A stretch of 64,000 nt of DNA from Naumovozyma dairenensis CBS 421. Its lineage: Eukaryota > Ascomycota > Saccharomycetes > Saccharomycetales > Saccharomycetaceae. Positions within the stretch are counted from its first letter, which is position 1, and each line of letters starts with the position of its first letter. The notes beneath the pieces were generated by a model, which was not told the origin of the DNA, did no database searches, and saw only the letters and a list, made by a program, of their open reading frames with translations. The stretch is taken from assembly GCF_000227115.2 (NCBI RefSeq), contig NC_016483.1, forward strand, positions 124,001-188,000, given 5' to 3'. Of this stretch, positions 18,612 to 27,100 are shown piece by piece. A program made the position numbers and the translations under genes.

Positions 18612-19817
18612 CTAATCACTTTCCTCTGATTCGGAAAAATCATCTGTGGGTTCGGTTTGTACAGCATCAAATTCATCATCTAAAAATGATTGTCGCAATT
18701 CAGGATCGTCTTCACCTAAATCCTGCTCGGAATCATCTGCAACAACAAACGATGATTCATAGCGATCTCGATTTTCCGGATCTGAAGGTGTTCCATGCGA
18801 TGTATTCATTTCAGAGTGGAAGAAGGAGCCATCTTGATTAACTAAATCGTCAGCATCGGCTTCTTCATCGCTGTTTGTCTCTGCCGAACTAGATTCCATT
18901 ATTGTGTTATCAGGTTCGTCCCATACCCCATGCCAGGATTCCAATTCAACTCCGTCTTCGTAATCTTCATCTTGGCTGAGTTCTTCGTCAACAACGTCTG
19001 AGATATAGTCTGTTTTGCCAGTAGGAGTATCAGGCGGACGGTCTATCTCAACTCCTTCAAAGTTAGAGTTCATGCTAGTTTCATCCTCATTTTGAGATCC
19101 TTCTTCTTGCGATGAATTAGTAAAAGAATCGGAAGTAGATACTATTTCGTTTTCAGAGTCTTTAGAGCTTTCAAACTCTACAGTAGTCTCAAATTCTTCA
19201 GCACTTGTATTTGATGATTCACTAAGATTACTATATCGAGATTGGCTTCCTAGGCTAAGCATATATTTCGACACAATCTTGGCCACAATTGGCACTGTAA
19301 TTCTCTGATATCCTTGAAACAAAGACTTCAGTTTATTGTCCCAAAGGTCTTCCCTTCTATCTGACGGACTTTGTAGTTTGTTCTGTTTAATATATGTCCA
19401 TATCCTCTTAACGGTATCCTGACGGGACAATTCTGATTCTCCAAGAAAGCTCTTTAATGGCTCAAGTAACAGATATTTCCTACTACCAGTGGTAATCTTC
19501 CTCTCCTTTTTAGCTTTTCCCACTCCCCCATTTTTTCTTTGCTCAATCCTATCTAATTTCTTGTCCAATTTTAAAATAGCCTTTCTATTTTTTTTCTTCA
19601 ATTCTGATAAAGTAAGCCTAATTTGATTTCGGTTTCTATTCCTATGCTTCTTCAAATATTTCTCAATTTTATCATCTATATCCTCATTTGCTTCCTCGAA
19701 GTTGAATAGAAAGATCTCTTCTAACGCTTCTCTTACTCGTTTCGATGATTGTTTTTTGGGATTTCCTGTCGCCAGGATTGCGTTTATCGATGAGCTGAAT
19801 GAAGGAAGATCATTCAT
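18612..19817 (-). CDS. TRI1: SWIB-domain protein (Tri1/Uaf30 family) with long acidic tail
   Basis: The start is set at the ATG at 19817 (402 residues), where the DEK-C-like N-terminal domain begins (SINAILATGNPKK...KRVREALEEIF). A frame open for 63 codons further upstream is hydrophobic and unlike the family. The SWIB domain (about 135-215) includes YLLLEPLKSFLGESELSRQDTVKRIWTYIKQNKLQSPSDRRE and then diverges. Roughly 185 C-terminal residues are Ser/Glu/Asp-rich. S. cerevisiae has two genome-duplication copies, UAF30 (YOR295W, RNA polymerase I upstream factor) and TRI1 (YMR233W). The N-terminal NPxxxSxKRVRxAL pattern looks closer to Tri1 from memory. Family homologues are about 226-228 residues, so this is much longer. 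Confidence 0.8.
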   Translation of the reverse strand: MNDLPSFSSSINAILATGNPKKQSSKRVREALEEIFLFNFEEANEDIDDKIEKYLKKHRNRNRNQIRLTLSELKKKNRKAILKLDKKLDRIEQRKNGGVGKAKKERKITTGSRKYLLLEPLKSFLGESELSRQDTVKRIWTYIKQNKLQSPSDRREDLWDNKLKSLFQGYQRITVPIVAKIVSKYMLSLGSQSRYSNLSESSNTSAEEFETTVEFESSKDSENEIVSTSDSFTNSSQEEGSQNEDETSMNSNFEGVEIDRPPDTPTGKTDYISDVVDEELSQDEDYEDGVELESWHGVWDEPDNTIMESSSAETNSDEEADADDLVNQDGSFFHSEMNTSHGTPSDPENRDRYESSFVVADDSEQDLGEDDPELRQSFLDDEFDAVQTEPTDDFSESEESD

Positions 19818-20141
19818 ACCTTTAATATGGGATATAAATCTGATGGGTATTTGAAAGTGATAAAAACTTATATACGATGTCCTTAACCATGTTACATATA
19901 TAGTTTGCCATTTAATGAATAGTTGCATATACAAATATTTCTTTTCAAGTTGTCCTTCGGAATTTGCTAAGAGAAAAATTTGTTTACTTTCCTTGATGAA
20001 AAGCATGTTGTAAAAACTAGGTATATTTTATTATAATAATGTACAGTTTTAATTATCTAAGTTTCTCCTTTATGAAAATATATAGAATATGCTATTTAAG
20101 GTTGTAGTTGAGTCATTGAATTTTCGAACGTTAAAATTTTA
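19818..20141. promoter_or_regulatory. Upstream region of the SWIB gene
   Basis: 324 bases between the SWIB-gene start and the RRS1 stop, with no further distinctive site. Confidence 0.35.
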
Positions 20142-20753
20142 TTAATGTGCATTCTTCAAGTTTCTCTTTTGTTGCTTTTCATTCTTCTTAATTAGACGTT
20201 TTCTTTCAGCCCTATTTAAAGTTCTTGGATCAATCAATTCATTGTCTGTGCCTTTAACTTTATCATCAACCTCAACTAACCATTGATCGTCCAGCTTTTT
20301 ATTGTTACCTCTATAACCCCATTTTGGAACCCATTCTCCACTAGCTTCATCATAAACCATCTTACCTGTCTTAGCCTTTGGTTGAATACCCTTTGTAGCG
20401 GCAAATTTCTCCCATTTAGTCTGAGCCTTTGCCTTAGGTAATGGTTTTTCTCTTGGTAATTCTGTGATTGGAGCAGGTAATTGTAAAAGGGTCATACTTG
20501 AGCTTTGACCATTAGAACCCCCAGTGGAATCAGTAGTTGTCTTTATTGGCAATGATAGTAATTGATTTATTAATAATTGTACATTATCACGGGTCATATT
20601 TTTTATGTTTTCTTCACGTTTACCATTGGATGTATCAAAATCATTCTTGTCCATGAAATTGGAATCAAATACGGATAGATTACCTAGATCATAGTTAACC
20701 GGGATAGCTTTTTCCACTGTAACAGGGAGTGTTTTGTAATCTTCAGCGGACAT
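20142..20753 (-). CDS. RRS1: Ribosome biogenesis regulator Rrs1
   Basis: The 203-residue protein matches Rrs1, which with Rpf2 recruits 5S RNP components (5S rRNA, Rpl5, Rpl11) into pre-60S particles in the nucleolus. The family core is visible as VEKAIPVNYDLGNLSVFDSN near the N-terminus, then KPLPKAKAQTKWEKFAATKGI and a WVPKWGYRG block near 145, followed by a basic C-terminus. Length equals the S. cerevisiae protein. The upstream region has PAC and RRPE elements, as expected of a ribosome-biogenesis gene. Confidence 0.95.
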   Translation of the reverse strand: MSAEDYKTLPVTVEKAIPVNYDLGNLSVFDSNFMDKNDFDTSNGKREENIKNMTRDNVQLLINQLLSLPIKTTTDSTGGSNGQSSSMTLLQLPAPITELPREKPLPKAKAQTKWEKFAATKGIQPKAKTGKMVYDEASGEWVPKWGYRGNNKKLDDQWLVEVDDKVKGTDNELIDPRTLNRAERKRLIKKNEKQQKRNLKNAH

Positions 20754-20850
20754 GTTTGTTATCGCTGGGCCTATTGTTATCTTTTTGTGTAGCTTGATTT
20801 TCTCAAGGATAATCTAGTAGTGTTACTTTAACTTAATTCATAATCTTCAT

Positions 20851-20863
20851 TTTAGCTCATCGA
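20851..20863 (-). promoter_or_regulatory. PAC element of RRS1
   Basis: On the minus strand this reads TCGATGAGCTAAA, matching the PAC core GATGAG bound by Dot6/Tod6. It lies about 100 bases upstream of the RRS1 ATG. Confidence 0.7.
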
Positions 20864-20883
20864 TAATTTTTTATTTTATTTCC

Positions 20884-20895
20884 TGAAATTTTTCA
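20884..20895 (-). promoter_or_regulatory. RRPE element of RRS1
   Basis: The minus strand reads TGAAAAATTTCA, close to the RRPE consensus (Stb3 site). A second one (AAAAATTTT core) lies at 20954-20965. Both sit upstream of PAC, the usual yeast order. Confidence 0.65.
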
Positions 20896-20980
20896 TATTT
20901 TTCACAGAAAATTTCAAATATTTGTTACCCGGCGAGGAATACAGATTTTAGACAAAAATTTTGAAAGATAAATAAAAAGA

Positions 20981-20995
20981 AGCTGGGCGGCTAAA
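20981..20995 (-). promoter_or_regulatory. 15-bp motif shared with the YTM1 promoter
   Basis: The minus strand reads TTTAGCCGCCCAGCT. The identical 15-mer occurs at 60267-60281 upstream of YTM1, each time near a Reb1 site. The core resembles URS1 with one changed base. The binding factor is unknown to me. Confidence 0.55.
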
Positions 20996-21317
20996 ATGCA
21001 ATACAAATTGTTTACTCAGTTTATTGTTATTTTAAGCTGCTATTTAAGTTGTAAAGTTCCCAATAAATTGCACTTCATTGAAGTTACATTTAAAAGAATT
21101 AAGGGGCTTCATTTCTCAAAAAAAAAATAGCGGATTTTGATTTCATATATTGAGACTTAGAAAAAATGTTACTTATTTCGGAATAACATCAGTGGTATTA
21201 ATGATTGGAAGTTATCTTTTATAATGAAAAAGTATACATTAAGTTGTAATCTAAATACAAAAGAGTTTTAAAGTATGTCTAAGTAAGGGTAATGAATGGG
21301 TAACCATTTTTCTTCGC

Positions 21318-22106
21318 TTAGTATCTTCTTTGTGGTCTTTGGGTTTGAGATCTGTCTTGAATGTAAGTACCTGGAACAATGTGTTCTGGTAAGTTCAAGT
21401 ATTCTCTCAAAAATTCTACACCTTCTTCAGTCAAGGTGTAGTAATAGTATTGCCATGAGAATTGAGTCTTGACGTAACCCTTGGAAGTCAAAGATTGTAA
21501 AGCCTTGATGACATACAAGTTCTTGGTGTCAATTTCTTCATGCTTTGGTTGGTTGAAGTCCTTCTTGGCAACAACAACACCTTCTGTTTAAAAAAAAACA
21601 AATTCAAAAATATATCGAATTATCCTTTTGTTAGTAATTTGTTATTCTCTAGATGTTTGTTTTGCAGCAACGCCATAACTTCGAAGACTTTGCTCTTCAA
21701 CTTGGAGCTCTGTCATAGCTATATAACGATATCCTGGTCATACAAAGCAACCAGTTATCGACTCCATTCGGTTTTATAATATTTATTTATATGTTGCATT
21801 CGTTTAAGTAGCTCTTTTTTTGATTCAAATATATCCATGCTTAAGGTTCATTCCAATGAACTCTTGGTTTTCTCCACTGTTCTTTGTATATTTTTAACTC
21901 TTTTCGAAGGATTCTGTTTAATTTTCTCTGCTGTATTATTGTATCATTTTGTATTTATTCCCGATCTAAATTTGATTTATTAATTGCTATGACAGTTTTT
22001 ATTAAATTCGGTTTTTCTGTTACTGACGTGCTTAATGGAGTCTTGACGACATACCTTGGAACAAATATCTGTGGATCTTAGTTCTGTCTTCCTTTGGCAT
22101 CAACAT
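21318..22106 (-). CDS. RPS10: 40S ribosomal protein eS10 (Rps10), spliced
   Basis: Two exons on the minus strand, 22055-22106 (52 bases) and 21318-21583 (266 bases), join to give 105 codons and a stop, the normal Rps10 length. Exon 1 starts [17 protein letters not shown]. The split codon (G|AA) gives Glu, then [21 protein letters not shown], and the protein ends QRPQRRY. The splice signals are all visible: GTATGT at the donor, TACTAAC at 21630-21636, and a T-rich tract followed by CAG at the acceptor. S. cerevisiae RPS10A/B have an intron at the same place. Rap1-type sites lie 300-350 bases upstream. Confidence 0.97.
21584..22054 (-). other. RPS10 spliceosomal intron (471 nt)
   Basis: The donor is GTATGT (22049-22054), the branch point is TACTAAC (21630-21636), 46 bases before the acceptor CAG that ends at 21584. 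I see no convincing snoRNA inside, although the length would allow one. Confidence 0.95.
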
Positions 22107-22415
22107 ATTGGCTACTTGGTTTATACTTCACTTGGAGACGTTGTTAATATAGGCACTTTAAAGGTGAATTCGATATACCCTTTCTTCTATAGATTGATAC
22201 TACCTAGCCATGCATTAGAATTGGCAATTCACCCTCTAGCCGGAGATGCCAGGCCGGACCTTCCCTTAGAACTGAAGATAATCATCTTTGGGAATGATCA
22301 TTGGTGTTTGCTCGTAGATTATGAGGGCTTCCACCTTAGACGGAACATTTAATCATTTCTAGGCTCAGAGATTTCCCGCCTAAAAAAATTAAAAGAATTG
22401 AAGAAACTTTGGTTA

Positions 22416-22455
22416 ACACCCACAAACCCAAAATGAAAAAGGTATGGGTGTAAAA
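22416..22455. promoter_or_regulatory. Paired Rap1 sites upstream of RPS10
   Basis: ACACCCACAAACC at 22416-22428 and, on the other strand, TTACACCCATACC within 22441-22455, both match the Rap1 consensus ACACCCAYACAY well. Two Rap1 sites in tandem are the standard arrangement of yeast ribosomal-protein promoters. They lie in the 515-base divergent interval (22107-22621) between RPS10 and the Mpv17-family gene. Confidence 0.75.
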
Positions 22456-22621
22456 CTGTCCAAGATTTATTGATACCTGGAAACAAGAAAAGAATAAAGG
22501 GATTTCTTACTATGGTCTAAATAGGTATAAAATAATGGGTTACATTTAATACTAATCCTCCAGGGCACTTTACTAAACAGGCTTTCCTTTTTAGAATAAT
22601 TCTGTAACAACCTATAGACCT

Positions 22622-23602
22622 ATGCCCTTACAACTTCCTGGTAGTGATAGAATATTTGCTCTGCGAGGACATTCTGCTAGTGCAACTCAACAAAGCCGAC
22701 TTACTATACTTACCAGACAAATCCATCGATGGGAAGATGAATCTATTTCACAGATAAAAAACTTTTTTAGACTCAAAGTATTTCGAATAACACTCACACA
22801 TTTGATTATACTTTCTATATGGTTATGCTTCTTATGGAACTACACATCTGTATATGGAGAACTCTATGCGGTAAACACTTTAATAGCATCAATGATCATG
22901 AACACTATCTTATTTGGAATATCTGATACTTTAGCTCAAAGTATAACATGCTTTCTCTCAGAAACTGTTGATCCAATCCCCCAGATTGTAGATGATTCAG
23001 CTAGACACCTACTACACCAATTTGAAAGCCCGCATGACATCGAGAGTGGATATGAAAGTGATAATCTATCAGTTTTCAACGATTACGGACTTTCTCCAGT
23101 ATCTTCTTTGTATGAAGAAGAATTGGATGAGCATAATGATGACCACATCAATGCTATCCAATCTCGCCCAGAGACTGACGTTTTTAATTTCAGGAGATTT
23201 TTTGGATTTATGTTCTGGGGTTTCTTCATTTCCAATTTCCAAGTTCCATGGTATCGTTTTTTAAATTTTTTCTATACAGAGGATCCTACCGTGGTTCAAG
23301 TATTGGAAAGGGTTCTATCAGATCAATTAGTTTATTCTCCAGTTCAGTTATATTATTTTTTCATGTATTCCAATTATGTTATAGAGAAAGGGAATGCCGA
23401 CACGTTCAAAATAAAAATTAGAAGTATTTATATCTCAACGTTAGGTTGCAATTATTTACTTTGGCCAGCAGTGCAGTTCATAAATTTTCTTCTGATGCCT
23501 AAAAAATTTCAAGTACCGTTTAGTTCATCGGTGGGTGTTCTATGGAATTGTTTTCTATCAATGAGGAATGCTAACAAGTCAATAACACATAAATTACGTT
23601 GA
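22622..23602 (+). CDS. YOR292C: Mpv17/PMP22 family membrane protein (YOR292C homologue)
   Basis: The 326-residue protein has the Mpv17/PMP22 signature in its C-terminal half, from FRRFFGFMFWGFFISNFQVPWYRFLNFFY through SDQLVYSPVQLYYFFMYSNY and LWPAVQFINFLLMPKKFQVPFSSSVGVLWNCFLS. Four hydrophobic segments are visible: about 55-75, 82-108, 190-212 and 268-290. An acidic linker (EEELDEHNDDH) separates the N-terminal membrane part from the core. S. cerevisiae YOR292C (309 residues) is reported in the vacuole and has no known function. It lies beside YPK9 and RPS10 in S. cerevisiae as well. Confidence 0.9.
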   Translation: MPLQLPGSDRIFALRGHSASATQQSRLTILTRQIHRWEDESISQIKNFFRLKVFRITLTHLIILSIWLCFLWNYTSVYGELYAVNTLIASMIMNTILFGISDTLAQSITCFLSETVDPIPQIVDDSARHLLHQFESPHDIESGYESDNLSVFNDYGLSPVSSLYEEELDEHNDDHINAIQSRPETDVFNFRRFFGFMFWGFFISNFQVPWYRFLNFFYTEDPTVVQVLERVLSDQLVYSPVQLYYFFMYSNYVIEKGNADTFKIKIRSIYISTLGCNYLLWPAVQFINFLLMPKKFQVPFSSSVGVLWNCFLSMRNANKSITHKLR

Positions 23603-23894
23603 TAATATACACTCTTAAAGCTCAAAGGCGTAGTCTCAGGTATGAAGATACCTTTGCTGGAGTTCAGAAGTCCTAACTGCTTATAGAAATGAAGGATGGT
23701 TGGTGATTATTACAGGACCTTAATTCTGAAGACATCTTTAGAAGACATGGTAGACTAATTGATATAGAACCTTTTATAAACTATAAAAGAATACATTACG
23801 TTTTCAGAATAGAATAATCAATATTAATAATTTCTATCAGATGCTGGCACTTTGAAGCGCCCGAAATTATGCCACTAAATTACCATGACTAATA

Positions 23895-23983
23895 GGGCGT
23901 GTGGTCTAGTGGTATGATACCCGCTTTGGGATTTTCTTCTCAAAATATGCGGGTGGCCCGGGGTTCAATTCCCCGCTCGCCCC
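23895..23983 (+). tRNA. tRNA-Pro (anticodon UGG) with 17-nt intron
   Basis: The acceptor pair is GGGCGTG/TCGCCCC-type, the anticodon TGG is at 23927-23929, the anticodon stem is 23920-23924/23949-23953, and the T arm is CGGGGTTCAATTCCCCG. An intron of about 17 bases (23931-23947) sits one base 3' of the anticodon, the canonical place. The mature tRNA would be 72 bases. Yeast tRNA-Pro(UGG) genes also carry introns, usually longer. A T-rich terminator follows. Confidence 0.95.
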
Positions 23984-24161
23984 AATTTTTTAATTTTCCT
24001 CTTCAGAATAATTTAATTTTTTCTGCGAATACCAGCAGTGTGAGAAAAGGGATCTTATGCTCAAAAATTATTATAATATTTTTTTTTGTTAATACAGTCT
24101 ATATTGAAGTAATGGAAAAGTAGAATATGATTAATTGTTCAAAAGATATAAACCGTGCTCC

Positions 24162-27100
24162 TTAAACGACAAAGGACATGCTCTTTTCTTGAAGAATGTT
24201 TTTATACTTTTTACCACTTTTCCTTTTCTTGAAATATTTCTTTAAGGATGTCGGTATATATAACTGGACGTAATAATTTAACAATGCCCAAACAACAATG
24301 AAAAGCTTAAAACGAGTAGACACAGGGGTCAACTGAAATTTTTTCCCCAGATACGAGTGAGGATCCATAAACATTAAGCATAGATTTAGTAACAGAGAAA
24401 CTGTTATGTCGATAATAAAACCGTGGTTTTTTGACATTGGTTCTCGATAAGGACGGCCTACTGAAAGTACAATTGCAGTCAAAATATATTGAAAGTTCGA
24501 AATATAAAATAGAATTGTATTATCTGACGATTCAACCAAATCATCCCCACCAACTACTGGTTTCAAATACCATCCCATTTTCTGGACTATTTGCCAAGGA
24601 ATCACTTGAAAGAGAAGAATGATGATTATACTAGCTAACAATGGTACGAGAATCTTAGCAGAAATCAAATTTGCTGACGGCCTTTTCTTAACAATTTTAT
24701 CATAAGGCTTTGACCAGGACATGAAAATTGCAATTGGAATAATTAATAACAAATCGATGTAAAGGAATTGGAAATCTCCTAAGTTCGATCCACGACTATA
24801 AAGAATAGTAATGGTAATAAACTGAATGGCAGAATAGAGACTCATATATTGAAAGCATGAAAAGGATGTTACTAAACATGCACGACCTTCTTTGATAACA
24901 TCAAGAACACAACTGATTTCAAATATTTTTGATGTGAAAGGAGCGGCGACTGACGCTTCAGCTTCAGATAATGAAATACCAACATCAGCCGCCTTCAAAG
25001 CCCCACAATCATTAGCACCGTCACCACAGAACCCAACAGTATAATCCAACTTTTGTAGCTGTTCCATCAATTCATGTTTTTCATCTGGTGACATTCTGGC
25101 ATACACGGAACCTTTTAATAAAACCTCACTGATATATGCTTCAGGAATATCTGAGCCACCACTGAAAATAAGCCTAAAAATATCACCTGTGATTGCCAAA
25201 GTATAATCGCTAAATGAATCAATTGGCTTTAACGTCCGTCCATCTAAAATATTGTCTTGATCATCAACTTCTCTCCATAGTATTGGAATCTCATCCTCTA
25301 GAACGGCATCTGTCAGCATAGGAACATAAACATGGTTTGCCTTGACTAATCCTGACTGTCTTGCCACAGAAACTGCAGTTAACACATTATCACCGGTACA
25401 CATAACCGTTCGTATGTTTGCATCTTGTAACACATCCAAAGTATCTCTAGTGGAAGGTTTTAATTTATTTTCGAAAACAATAAACCCAAGAAATTCCAGA
25501 CCCGATTCAACTTCTTCTCTACTAATTTTTTGCGAATACAACCATGTGTTCTTCGGTAGTACCTTTCCCGCACATGCAATAACCCTGTAACCATTGTGTG
25601 TATAATATTGTAAAGTGTCTTCAAAGTCAGATGGTAACGTGGCTTTATTACAAATTTCAGCAATAATTTCTGGCGCACCCTTGGTAAAACTCCAATAAAC
25701 ATCATCACTATTTGGTTTCACAATAACACTCATCCTCCTTAATTCTGCTAAGAACTCAAAACTTCTAACAATACCCAGGAAATTATGTGGATCATTGTCA
25801 ATAAAAATATTTTTCGGATCCTTCCCGTTAGGATGTACTACTACTGGAATGATATCGATATTTTCTGGTAAAGTTGGAGTTTTACGCCTTTCTTCGTAAG
25901 TTGAATGAAATTGTTTGTTTTGAAAGTTTTCTTCATAAGACCATCCAGTAAATTGGAACATTTTGAAATCTAGTGGATCACCTATTAATTCATCATCAAC
26001 CATTCTAAGAGAATGACATGTCAATAACGACATGAAGAAATTTCTTGCTCTATAATCTTGTGCAGAGTTGCAATCGTTTAAAGAAATCTTGGAAAATAAT
26101 TGGTGCACGTCTTGAACAAATTCACCAAATTTAAACTCATTATGGGAAATCGGTTTAGAAAGTTGCACACCAAGGACATCCAACCCATTTTCTGTCATTG
26201 TACCGGTTTTATCAAAGCACATAATGTCGATTTTCCCACCAATATTTACTCTTGTTGGAGAAATACAAAAAATACCCTTTTTCTTCAATCTTGCTAAGGA
26301 AAATCCGGTACCTATGGTCAAAGTTGCAGGTAATGCCGGTGGAACAACAATAGTGATGATATCCAGAGCTCTTAATATCATTGTTCTTTTGTCCAATCCA
26401 ATCTTGATAAATTCAATACAACTAATAGAAAACCCAAATAAGGCGATTATAGCCATGACCCCGATATATTTGAAAGAATCTTGGTAAAATTTGAAGCCAG
26501 TAGGTCTAGGAAAGACCATTGATCTAACTAAAGAACCTTTGGTAGTCGAGAATCCTGTACGAACTACCATGGCTAATGCAGCAGATTGACCATGCGGGAT
26601 ACGTGCCCTTATAATTCCTGTACCATTAAATAGGAAAGATTTAGAAACAAAGTTTGAAATTTGAACATTTTGGAAATCATCAATTAATTGATACAGAGTG
26701 TCTTGTGATGCTGGACTCTTTGAAACTGGAACTGACTCCCCAGTCAACATCGATTCATTAACTATACAGTCACCTGATAATAATATTGAATCACATGGGA
26801 AAATCGTCAATGATGGATCTGAAATTTCATAAATATCACCTGGGACTAAATCTGCAGAATTTATGGTAGTCCAAAATTCATCTCTAAAGACACGGATTTC
26901 ACAACTGAAATGGGACATCTGCGCAAGACTCTCTTGTGTTTTTCTCGTTTCTATTAATGTATCCATTATAGAAAGGATAGAAATTAGGAAAATACAACCG
27001 GCGTAATAATAGTATTCATCTAAACTCCATAAAATAATAGAAAATATTTGAAAAATGTAAAATGGATGTAAAACTTCATTAAATAAAAGTTCTGATATGG

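Larger units (their letters stand above)
20754..21317. promoter_or_regulatory. RRS1 promoter region
   Basis: 564 bases between the RRS1 start and the RPS10 stop. It holds a PAC element, two RRPE-like elements, a Reb1 site (TTACCCG, 20925-20931) and the 15-bp motif at 20981-20995, all listed or discussed separately. This is a typical ribosome-biogenesis promoter composition. Confidence 0.6.

Noticed and set aside
23899..24123. 74-codon ORF
   Set aside because: It overlaps the intron-containing tRNA-Pro gene.
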